NCBI GenBank assembly: GCA_005883175.1
Contig: VAYV01000178.1
Coordinates: forward strand, 1 to 8,642
Direction: 5' to 3'
Length of the DNA: 8,642 bases
Source: Actinomycetota bacterium
GTDB taxonomy: Bacteria > Actinomycetota > AC-67
Below are positions 1 through 8,642 of this stretch, in pieces. Under the pieces are notes generated by a model, which was not told the origin of the DNA, did no database searches, and was given only the letters and a program-made list of their open reading frames with translations. Numbering within the stretch: the first letter of the stretch is position 1; the number at the start of each line of letters is the position of its first letter. Both the position numbers and the translations under genes were made by a program.

Positions 1-938
1 CGATCTCGGTCGGGTTGCAGGGCGAGCAGCTTGCGGAGCTCGGCGAGATGGCGACGAGCAGCGCGCGCGTGAACTTCTTCAGCGACGACGGGAAGTGCGT
101 GCAGTCGGCCGGACTGATGCGCCGCGCGCTCGAGTATGCGCGCGCGTTCGACGCGGTGGTCGCGAATCACGCCGAGGAGGGCGCGCTCGCGAGCGGCGGG
201 CAGATGAACGAGGGCGAGGTGTCGTCGATCCTCGGCATCGCCGGCATCCCGGCCGAAGCGGAAGAGGTGATCGTTGCGCGCGACCTCGCGCTCGCGAAGC
301 TGACCGGCGCGCGTTTGCACGTGCCGCACGTCTCCACCGCCGGAACCGTGGAGCTGATCCGCGCCGCCAAAGCGCGCGGCGTGCGCGTCACCGCCGAAGC
401 GACGCCGCACCACCTCGCGCTCACCGACGATCTGGTGAGCGGCTACGACCCTGTGTACAAGGTCGCGCCGCCGTTGCGGACGCGCGACGACGTCGACGCG
501 GTGCGGAAAGGGCTCGCGGACGGAACGATCGACTGCGTCGCGACGGACCACGCGCCCCACCCACCGGAAGACAAGGAGCGCGAGTTCGACCTCGCGCCGT
601 GCGGGATGCTCAACCTCGAGACGGCGCTGGGCGTCGTCGTCACGGAATTGGTCGACCCCGGGCTGCTCGGATGGCTCAGACTGATCGAAGCGATGAGCAC
701 GGCGCCGGCGCGCGCGCGCGGCCTGGACGGCCACGGCGGGCCGATCGCACCGGGCGCCCCGGCGAACCTGGCCGTGTTCGATCCCACGGCGGCGTGGATC
801 GTCGAACCGGAGAAGCTGGCCAGCAAGTCGAAGAACACCCCGTTCGCGGGGCGCACGCTGAAAGGGAAGGTCGTCCACACGATGCTGCGGGGCCGGTTCA
901 CGGTCCGCGAAGGGAGCGACGCAGATGGGCAAGGGTGA
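1..938 (+). CDS. pyrC: Dihydroorotase, C-terminal part (5' end outside window)
   Basis: Zinc amidohydrolase that cyclises N-carbamoyl-L-aspartate to L-dihydroorotate, the third step of UMP synthesis. The frame is open from the first complete codon (3-5), so the gene continues upstream. About 110-130 N-terminal residues are missing, including the expected HxH metal motif. Visible family landmarks in order are FSDDG (metal-ligand Asp, about 84-89), NHAEE (ligand His, 168-170), MNEGE, IPAEAEEVIVARD, HVPHVSTAG (ligand His, 327-329), TPHHL, ATDHAPH (catalytic Asp, 546-548), LETAL and SKSKNTPF near the end. The TTG at 15-17 is an internal codon, not a start. Two positions usually contacting substrate look changed: the Asn of KxNPPLR is Ala (about 465-467), and the Phe of APFG is Cys (about 600-602). 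Metal ligands are intact, so an active type I enzyme is the best call. The stop overlaps the next ORF by 14 bases. Confidence 0.95.
   Translation, partial: ISVGLQGEQLAELGEMATSSARVNFFSDDGKCVQSAGLMRRALEYARAFDAVVANHAEEGALASGGQMNEGEVSSILGIAGIPAEAEEVIVARDLALAKLTGARLHVPHVSTAGTVELIRAAKARGVRVTAEATPHHLALTDDLVSGYDPVYKVAPPLRTRDDVDAVRKGLADGTIDCVATDHAPHPPEDKEREFDLAPCGMLNLETALGVVVTELVDPGLLGWLRLIEAMSTAPARARGLDGHGGPIAPGAPANLAVFDPTAAWIVEPEKLASKSKNTPFAGRTLKGKVVHTMLRGRFTVREGSDADGQG
911..916 (+). promoter_or_regulatory. Ribosome binding site for the 37-codon ORF
   Basis: AGGGAG lies 8 bases before the ATG at 925, inside the end of pyrC. It is the main evidence, besides the tight packing, that the tiny ORF is translated. 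Confidence 0.6.
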
Positions 939-1038
939 CCGCAAGCCGGTTCGCTGGGCGAAGGATCGCGAACGGAAGAAGCAAGCGCGCGGGAAGCGGA
1001 AGGCGCTGGCCAAGGGCAAGGCACGGAAGGGCCGCTAG
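925..1038 (+). CDS. 37-residue Lys/Arg-rich small protein, Thx-like N-terminus
   Basis: The ORF runs from ATG at 925 to TAG at 1036-1038. It overlaps the end of pyrC by 14 bases in another frame and ends 3 bases before carA. The predicted peptide has 18 basic residues of 37 (10 Lys, 8 Arg) and only 3 acidic ones, with one Trp at position 11. It has no Cys, signal peptide or membrane segment. The first six residues, MGKGDR, match the start of the small ribosomal protein Thx/bTHX (recalled from the Thermus and Bacteroidetes proteins). The following RRGKIW-type core of Thx is not present, so homology is unproven. Composition suggests binding to rRNA or another nucleic acid; this is inference. 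A good ribosome binding site at 911-916 and the exact fit between two pyr genes argue that it is real. The alternative is a chance ORF in a high-GC linker between pyrC and carA. Confidence 0.65.
   Translation: MGKGDRKPVRWAKDRERKKQARGKRKALAKGKARKGR
1025..1031 (+). promoter_or_regulatory. Ribosome binding site for carA
   Basis: GGAAGGG sits 10 bases before the carA ATG at 1042, within the last codons of the 37-codon ORF. It supports the 1042 start. Confidence 0.5.
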
Positions 1039-1041
1039 CCG

Positions 1042-2151
1042 ATGTCCGACGCGATCCTCGTTCTGGAAGACGGCGTCGTGTTCCGCGGCGCGTCTTTCGG
1101 CGCGCGCGGGGAGACCTTCGGCGAAGTCGTCTTCAACACCGCGCTGTCGGGCTACCAAGAGGTGCTGACCGACCCCTCGTATCACGGTCAGATCGTGACG
1201 ATGACGTACCCGCACGTCGGGAACTACGGAGTCAACGGGACCGACGTGGAATCGTCCCGCGTGCGCGTCGCGGGATTCGTCGTGCGCGAGGCCGTCGAGG
1301 CGTACTCGAACCATCGCGCGACCGGGACGCTGCACGGCTATCTGTCCGGTGCAGGCATCGTCGGTATCGAAGGCATCGATACCCGGCGTCTGACCCGGCA
1401 CATCCGCTCGCTGGGCGCGATGCGGGGCGGGATCTCAACAGAGGATCTTGACCCGGACTCGCTCCGGGCGCGCGTCCTTCAGTCGCCGGACATGAACGGG
1501 CTCAATCTCGTCGACCCGGTGACCACGCCGGAGCCGTACCGCGCCGCCGACATCGTCGGGCCCTCGGGCGTGGAGCCACGCTTCCGCGTCGCCGCGTACG
1601 ACTACGGGATCAAGTTCAACATCTTGCGTCTGCTGGGGGAGCACGCATGCGACGTCACCGTCTTCCCCGCGAACACCCCTGCGTCCGATATCGCCGGCGG
1701 AAGCTTCGACGGTGTGTTCCTGTCGAACGGGCCGGGCGACCCCGGCGCCGTCTCGGTTGCGATCGGAAACATCAAGCAGCTCTTGGGGACGACGCCGGTG
1801 TTCGGGATCTGCCTGGGCCACCAGCTCCTCGCCATTGCGCTGGGCGCGCGCACGTACAAGCTGAAGTTCGGGCATCGGGGCATCAACCAGCCGGTGAAGC
1901 GGCTCGATGACGGACGCGTCGAGGTGACGAGCCACAACCACGGGTTCGCCGTCGACCCGGCGTCCCTCGACGACGCGGAGGTGTTCGGCCGCGTCGAGAT
2001 GTCCCACGTCAACTTGAACGACGACACGTGCGAAGGCCTGCGATGCCTCGACGTGCCGGCGTTCAGTGTGCAGTACCACCCCGAGGCGTCGCCCGGACCG
2101 CACGACGCGCGCTATCTGTTCGATCGGTTCGCCGAGCTGATGGAGGCCTGA
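1042..2151 (+). CDS. carA: Carbamoyl-phosphate synthase small subunit (glutamine amidotransferase)
   Basis: Hydrolyses glutamine and channels ammonia to CarB for carbamoyl phosphate synthesis. The protein is 369 residues, normal for the family. The N-terminal CarA-specific domain occupies about residues 1-150 (LEDGVVFRG, FNTALSGYQEVLTDPSY, YPHVGNYG, EGIDTRRLTRHIR). The class I glutaminase domain starts around residue 182 (YDYGIKFNILR). It carries SNGPGDP (228-234), the nucleophile Cys257 in GICLGHQ, SHNHGFAVD, and the His347/Glu349 pair in QYHPEASPGP. The complete Cys-His-Glu triad predicts an active enzyme. The ATG at 1042 gives the expected N-terminus. Unusually, carA is not directly next to carB: a 127-codon ORF begins on the last base of its TGA stop. 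Single carA serves both pyrimidine and, presumably, arginine synthesis, as no second copy is visible here. Confidence 0.98.
   Translation: MSDAILVLEDGVVFRGASFGARGETFGEVVFNTALSGYQEVLTDPSYHGQIVTMTYPHVGNYGVNGTDVESSRVRVAGFVVREAVEAYSNHRATGTLHGYLSGAGIVGIEGIDTRRLTRHIRSLGAMRGGISTEDLDPDSLRARVLQSPDMNGLNLVDPVTTPEPYRAADIVGPSGVEPRFRVAAYDYGIKFNILRLLGEHACDVTVFPANTPASDIAGGSFDGVFLSNGPGDPGAVSVAIGNIKQLLGTTPVFGICLGHQLLAIALGARTYKLKFGHRGINQPVKRLDDGRVEVTSHNHGFAVDPASLDDAEVFGRVEMSHVNLNDDTCEGLRCLDVPAFSVQYHPEASPGPHDARYLFDRFAELMEA
2142..2146 (+). promoter_or_regulatory. Ribosome binding site for the 127-codon ORF
   Basis: GGAGG is 4 bases before the ATG at 2151, at the very end of carA. The spacing is a little short, but the match is strong and selects 2151 over upstream in-frame start codons. 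Confidence 0.6.
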
Positions 2152-2534
2152 TGCCGGCCAAGAAGAAAGCGCCCAAGCGCGAGCGCGTCACCGTCCAGAA
2201 GCTGCGGACGCTCGGCGACGTCGAGCCGAGCGGGAAGGCGGCGCCGAAACGGCCGAAGGCAGACAAGGCCCTCGCCGCGAAGGCCCGCGCGACGCTGAAG
2301 CACGAATTCGACCGCGCGCTCGCACTGAAGGAGAAGCTCGCCGCAGAAGCGAGCATCGGGGCGAAAGAGAAGGGCCGCGAGTCACTGCGCCAGTCGGAGA
2401 AGCTTCGGTCGATCGTTGCGTCGCTCGAAGGCATGAACCGGTTCGCGCTTGCGATGGGGCTCATCTCCCCAGCCGAAAGCCGGGAGCTGTACGCAGCCGC
2501 GATGAAGCGCGGGCTGTACGAAGGGTGGCGATAG
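2151..2534 (+). CDS. 127-residue basic, helical protein of unknown function
   Basis: I do not recognise this family. ATG at 2151 shares one base with the carA TGA (TGATG) and the TAG ends one base before carB, so it is embedded in the operon. The frame is open upstream to 2028, but that part is inside carA, and GGAGG at 2142 fixes the 2151 start. Residues 1-40 are a Lys/Pro/Ala-rich, probably disordered tail (MPAKKKAPKRERVTV, KAAPKRPKADKA). Residues about 41-95 are Ala/Glu/Lys/Arg-rich and look like long amphipathic helices, possibly coiled coil. The end, about 95-127, is more globular-looking (MNRFALAMGLISPAES, then LYAAAMKRGLYEGWR). There are 17 Lys and 13 Arg against 15 acidic residues, and no Cys, signal peptide or membrane segment. 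The tail suggests nucleic-acid or acidic-partner binding; a role linked to CarA/CarB is possible but unproven. Confidence 0.8.
   Translation: MPAKKKAPKRERVTVQKLRTLGDVEPSGKAAPKRPKADKALAAKARATLKHEFDRALALKEKLAAEASIGAKEKGRESLRQSEKLRSIVASLEGMNRFALAMGLISPAESRELYAAAMKRGLYEGWR
2520..2525 (+). promoter_or_regulatory. Ribosome binding site for carB
   Basis: GAAGGG is 10 bases before the GTG at 2536 and supports this non-ATG start. It lies in the last codons of the preceding ORF. Confidence 0.5.
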
Positions 2535-2535
2535 G

Positions 2536-5756
<3,221 letters not shown>

Positions 5757-5760
<4 letters not shown>

Positions 5761-6545
5761 ACCCCGTAATCAACCTCGCGCCGGTCGTATCCGCCTCGCG
5801 CTTCGGCGCGTACCGCGAGCTCACGATCGAAGCCCCGGAGATGGCGGCGGGCGCGCGCCCCGGGCAGTTCCTGAACATCTGCGTCCAGCCGGGAGGCGCG
5901 CACCTGCTGCGCCGGCCGTTCTCGATCGCGCGCGCCGACCGTGATGGGGGAACGGTGTCCATCGTCTTCGATCCGATCGGTCTGGGGACGCAGTGGCTCA
6001 GCGCGCGCGAGAAGGGCGACGTCGTCGACGTCGTCGGGCCGCTCGGACACGGTTTCGACGTGACGGCCGATCCCGGCGTCGATCTTCTCGTCGGCGGTGG
6101 GTACGGAACGGCAGCGCTCGCCTTCCTCGCAGCGGAGCTCGACGCGCGCGGGGGACAGGTGCACGCGATCGTCGGGGCGCGTTCGCGCGCGCGCCTGTAC
6201 GAAGACACCATCCTCGACGAGTCGTGCGCTTCGATCGCCGTCGTGACCGACGACGGAACGGCCGGCGTGCAAGGATTGGTCACCGACCCGATGCCGGAGA
6301 TGATCAAGCGCTTCGCGCCTCGCGTCGTGTTCGCGTGTGGACCGATGCCGATGCTGCGTGCGGCGGCGGCCGTCGCGGCCGACGCCGGCGTGCCGAGCCA
6401 GCTCGCCGTTGAGGAGTTCATGGCGTGCGGGATCGGCGTGTGCTGGACCTGCATCCTGCCCGTGCGCGCGAACGGAACCCTGAAGCATCTGCGGTCGTGC
6501 ACCGACGGTCCGGTCTTCGATGGTGAGGCGATCGCATGGGCGTAG
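5757..6545 (+). CDS. pyrK: Dihydroorotate dehydrogenase electron-transfer subunit (FAD, 2Fe-2S)
   Basis: Passes electrons from the FMN of PyrD through a [2Fe-2S] cluster and FAD to NAD+, completing the class 1B enzyme in the cytoplasm. The protein is 262 residues, normal length. The FAD-binding beta barrel is N-terminal (about 1-100), with PGQFLNI at 35-41, RRPFSIAR at 52-59 and GPLGHGF at 94-100. The nucleotide-binding domain follows, with LVGGGYGTAAL at 111-121 and FACGPMPML at 192-200. The cluster motif is C224-x4-C229-x2-C232-x15-C248, complete. The usual Pro of the GGGxGxAPL loop is Ala here, a small deviation. ATG overlaps the carB TGA by 4 bases, and the end overlaps pyrD by 10 bases, so translation of the three genes is probably coupled. 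The immediate pairing with pyrD distinguishes it from other ferredoxin-reductase-like proteins. Confidence 0.97.
6522..6528 (+). promoter_or_regulatory. Ribosome binding site for pyrD
   Basis: GGTGAGG ends 7 bases before the pyrD ATG at 6536 and supports a start inside the 3' end of pyrK. Confidence 0.5.
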
Positions 6546-7459
6546 ACCTTTCGATCACGCTCGGCGGCGCGCGCCTCGCGAACCCGATCGTCACGGCGTC
6601 CGGCTGCTTCGGCTCGGGGAAGGAGATGTCGCGGTTCGTCGATCTGCGTTCGCTCGGCGCCGTGGTCTGCAAGACGGTCACGCCGGAGCCGCGCCTCGGG
6701 ATCTCGCCACCGCGCGGTGCCGAAACGGCCGGCGGCATGCTCAACGCGATCGGGCTACAGAACCCCGGCGTGGCTGCGTTCCGGGACGACGATCTTGCGT
6801 GGCTCGCCGAGCGGCGCGTGCCGGCGATCGCAAGCGTAGGCGGCCACTCGGTGGCCGACTATGTCCGGTGCATCGAAGCTCTGCGCGGTGCGGCCGGACT
6901 CGTCGCCGTAGAGCTCAACCTCTCCTGCCCGAACCTGGAGGACCGCGGCTTCATGTTCGCCCTCAGCGCCGAACGCACGGCGGAGGTGACGGCCGCGGCG
7001 CGCGCGGCGTCGGACGTCCCGGTCTTCTGCAAGCTGTCGCCGGACGTGACCGACCTCGTCGCGATCGCGGAAGCCGCGACCGGCGCCGGCGCCGACGGTC
7101 TCAGCCTCATCAACACGACGCTCGGGATGGCGATCGATCCGCTGACGTTCCGGGCGAAGCTCAGCACGGGCACCGGAGGGCTGTCCGGGCCCGCGATCAA
7201 GCCGATCGCCGTGCGATGCGTCTGGCAGGTGCACCGCGCCCTCCCGCACGTTCCGATCATCGGCATGGGCGGCATCGCAGGCGTGGAGGACGCGATCGAG
7301 TTCATCCTCGCGGGCGCGACCGCCGTCGCCGTCGGTACGGCCAACTTCTACGATCCGACGGCCACCGAGGCGATCGCGCGCGGGCTGCTCGACTTCTGCA
7401 ATACCCACGGCATCGCGTCGCTGGACGAGATCAGAGGGCAGGTGAAGATAGAAGGATGA
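6536..7459 (+). CDS. pyrD: Dihydroorotate dehydrogenase, class 1B catalytic subunit
   Basis: FMN-containing TIM-barrel enzyme that oxidises dihydroorotate to orotate. The protein is 307 residues. Landmarks are NPIVTASGCFGSG (16-28), Lys46 in CKTVTPEPR, MLNAIGLQNPG (68-78) for substrate binding, and the catalytic Cys131 in ELNLSCPN. FMN contacts follow at Lys166 (CKLSPD), LINTTLGM (191-198), SGPAIKPIA (217-225), IIGMGGI (241-247) and AVGTANF (265-271). A catalytic Cys rather than Ser, and the adjacent pyrK, place it in class 1B (NAD+-linked), not the membrane quinone-linked class 2. The ATG at 6536 gives the expected short N-terminus; it overlaps pyrK by 10 bases, and the stop overlaps pyrF in ATGA. 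Confidence 0.98.
   Translation: MGVDLSITLGGARLANPIVTASGCFGSGKEMSRFVDLRSLGAVVCKTVTPEPRLGISPPRGAETAGGMLNAIGLQNPGVAAFRDDDLAWLAERRVPAIASVGGHSVADYVRCIEALRGAAGLVAVELNLSCPNLEDRGFMFALSAERTAEVTAAARAASDVPVFCKLSPDVTDLVAIAEAATGAGADGLSLINTTLGMAIDPLTFRAKLSTGTGGLSGPAIKPIAVRCVWQVHRALPHVPIIGMGGIAGVEDAIEFILAGATAVAVGTANFYDPTATEAIARGLLDFCNTHGIASLDEIRGQVKIEG
7440..7445 (+). promoter_or_regulatory. Ribosome binding site for pyrF
   Basis: AGGTGA is 10 bases before the pyrF ATG at 7456. The frame of pyrF stays open far upstream through pyrD, so this site and the ATGA overlap set the start. Confidence 0.45.
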
Positions 7460-8127
7460 ACGAGAACCCGATCATCGTTGCGCTCGATGTTCCCACCATC
7501 GACGAAGCCGCCCGCCTCGCGGACGCCGTCGGCGACGCGGCGGGCGCGTTCAAGGTCGGTCTTCAGCTCTTCAGCGCGGAGGGGCCTGCGGCAGTACGCG
7601 CGCTCGGCGACCGGCGCGTCTTCCTCGACCTGAAGCTGAACGACATCTCGAACACCGTGGCCGGCGCCGTGCGCGCGATCGCGCCGCTTCATGTAGAGCT
7701 GCTGACTGTTCATGCGCTCGCCGGTCGCGCCGCGCTGGAAGCGGCGAACGACGCGAAGCGCGAAGAGAAGGTGCTCGCCGTCACCGTGCTCACGAGCTTC
7801 GACGACGCCGCGTGCAAGGAGGTCGGGTTGCCGCCGCTCGCCGAAGCCGTACCCGCACTCGCGGAGCTCGCGTTCGCCGCCGGGTGCGACGGGGTGATCT
7901 GCGCGCCGCCCGACGTCGAGGCCGTGCGGGCGGTGTGTCCGAAACCGTTCTTGGTCGTCACGCCCGGCGTCCGTCCGCCGGGCACCGATCATGACGAGCA
8001 AGCGCGCGTTCGCACGCCGCGCGAAGCGATCGACGCCGGCGCGGATCGCGTCGTCATCGGAAGACCGATCACGCGCGCGCAAGACCCCCGTGCAGCAGCT
8101 CGCGCGATCCTGGAGACCCTTCCGTGA
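7456..8127 (+). CDS. pyrF: Orotidine-5'-phosphate decarboxylase
   Basis: Decarboxylates OMP to UMP, the last step of the pathway. The protein is 223 residues, slightly short but within the range of the bacterial type I family. It begins with the first barrel strand PIIVALDVP (Asp11) and AFKVGLQLF (Lys33). The catalytic Asp-x-Lys-x-x-Asp is Asp58, Lys60 and Asp63 in FLDLKLNDISNTV, where the commoner H-D-I-P is N-D-I-S. The motif VTPGVRPPG (168-176) and GRPIT with Arg203 bind the phosphate. All catalytic residues are present, so the enzyme should be active. The reading frame is open back to 6520, but that part is a shadow of pyrD; the family N-terminus and the ATGA overlap with pyrD fix the start at 7456. 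It ends in a GTGA overlap with pyrE. Confidence 0.97.
   Translation: MNENPIIVALDVPTIDEAARLADAVGDAAGAFKVGLQLFSAEGPAAVRALGDRRVFLDLKLNDISNTVAGAVRAIAPLHVELLTVHALAGRAALEAANDAKREEKVLAVTVLTSFDDAACKEVGLPPLAEAVPALAELAFAAGCDGVICAPPDVEAVRAVCPKPFLVVTPGVRPPGTDHDEQARVRTPREAIDAGADRVVIGRPITRAQDPRAAARAILETLP
8112..8116 (+). promoter_or_regulatory. Ribosome binding site for pyrE
   Basis: GGAGA ends 7 bases before the GTG at 8124 and favours this start over the internal ATG at 8172. Confidence 0.55.
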
Positions 8128-8642
8128 ACCAGACCGAGGTGCTCGACGTCCTCAAGCGCACCGGTGCGCTCATGGAAGGACACTTCAAGCTGTCGAGTGG
8201 CCGTCACAGCGACACCTACGTGCAGAAGCAGATGGTGTTCCAGCATCCGCGGCTGACGGCGTCGCTCGGGGAAGCCGTCGCCGAGCGCTTCGACAAGAGC
8301 GGGCACGCCTTCGACACGGTTCTGTCGCCCGCCGTCGGCGCGATCCTGTTCGGCAACGCGGTGGCGTACGCCGCAGGGGCCCGGTTCGTCTACGCGGAGC
8401 GCGCCGACGGCGCGATGACCCTCCGGCGCGCGCAAGCGCTGGATCCCGGCGAGCGAGTGCTCGTCGTCGAGGACGTCGTCACGACGGGCGGATCGGCCGC
8501 GGAGGTGATCGAGCTGGTGAAGGCGGCGCACGCGACCCTGGTGGGCGTCGCCTGCCTCGTCGATCGAACCACCAGGCAGCCGCCCTTCCGCCTCCATTCG
8601 CTCGTCCGGATCGAAGCGCGCGACTGGGCGGCAAGCGATTGT
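8124..8642 (+). CDS. pyrE: Orotate phosphoribosyltransferase, 3' end outside window
   Basis: Joins orotate and PRPP to give OMP, the fifth step. The frame runs from GTG at 8124 (GTGA overlap with the pyrF stop) with no stop before the window edge, giving 173 residues. Most family members are about 190-210, so only the last few residues are missing. The N-terminal motif GALMEGHFKLSSGRHSDTYV (14-33) is typical. VLSPAVGAILFGNAVA (67-82) matches the conserved glycine-rich segment, AERADGAMTLRR (91-102) the flexible catalytic loop, and VLVVEDVVTTGGSAAEV (112-128) the PRPP-binding loop. GTG is preferred to ATG at 8172 because the residues between them match the family's first helix. The terminal -SDC resembles the -CPLC end seen in many bacterial homologues. 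Confidence 0.97.
   Translation, partial: MNQTEVLDVLKRTGALMEGHFKLSSGRHSDTYVQKQMVFQHPRLTASLGEAVAERFDKSGHAFDTVLSPAVGAILFGNAVAYAAGARFVYAERADGAMTLRRAQALDPGERVLVVEDVVTTGGSAAEVIELVKAAHATLVGVACLVDRTTRQPPFRLHSLVRIEARDWAASDC

Noticed and set aside
700..724. Alternating CG run that could be a simple repeat or Z-DNA-forming tract
   Set aside because: It encodes an ordinary Ala-Pro-Ala-Arg-Ala-Arg stretch of dihydroorotase, and similar runs occur throughout the window because of base composition.
2028..2150. 41-codon upstream extension of the 127-codon ORF
   Set aside because: It lies inside carA with out-of-frame composition, and the GGAGG site places the start at 2151.
2151..2280. Histone H1-like DNA-compacting protein as an identity for the 127-residue ORF
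   Set aside because: The Lys/Pro/Ala tail is suggestive, but it is short, lacks the repeated AAKK-type pattern over a long stretch, and most of the protein looks helical and mixed-charge.
6520..7455. Long upstream extension of the pyrF frame
   Set aside because: The region is pyrD in another frame and the extension is Arg-rich. The family N-terminus of PyrF begins at 7456, so no fusion protein is proposed.

Overview
The window is a single, tightly packed, plus-strand operon for de novo pyrimidine (UMP) biosynthesis from a high-GC bacterium (about two-thirds G+C by eye, with strong G/C preference at third codon positions). The order is pyrC (5' end missing) - 37-codon basic ORF - carA - 127-codon basic ORF - carB - pyrK - pyrD - pyrF - pyrE (3' end missing). 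All seven pyr genes are recognisable from family motifs. Together they cover every step except aspartate transcarbamoylase (pyrB), which probably lies just upstream of the window.

The order pyrC-carA-carB-pyrK-pyrD-pyrF-pyrE is the classical Bacillus/Gram-positive order. The dihydroorotate dehydrogenase is the class 1B type: PyrD plus the FAD/[2Fe-2S] subunit PyrK, which passes electrons to NAD+ rather than to membrane quinone. This layout with very high GC suggests a GC-rich phylum outside Proteobacteria (for example Actinobacteria-, Chloroflexi-, Armatimonadetes- or Eremiobacterota-like lineages). The sequence alone does not fix the taxon.

Region by region: 1-938 is the C-terminal part of dihydroorotase. 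925-1038 is a tiny Lys/Arg-rich ORF whose first residues (MGKGDR) resemble the start of ribosomal protein Thx. 1042-2151 is carA. 2151-2534 is an unrecognised 127-residue basic, helical protein. 2536-5760 is carB. 5757-6545, 6536-7459, 7456-8127 and 8124-8642 are pyrK, pyrD, pyrF and pyrE, chained by 4- or 10-base overlaps. Only four bases in the whole window (1039-1041 and 2535) lie outside a reading frame. There is therefore no room for internal promoters, attenuators or terminators, and translational coupling is the expected way expression is coordinated.

CarA and CarB make carbamoyl phosphate from glutamine, bicarbonate and ATP. PyrB (not seen) would join it to aspartate, and PyrC closes the ring. 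PyrD/PyrK oxidise dihydroorotate to orotate, PyrE adds ribose phosphate from PRPP, and PyrF decarboxylates OMP to UMP. UMP probably feeds back on CarB through its C-terminal MGS domain. The part not explained by known pathway biology is the pair of small, strongly basic ORFs that bracket carA and separate it from pyrC and carB.
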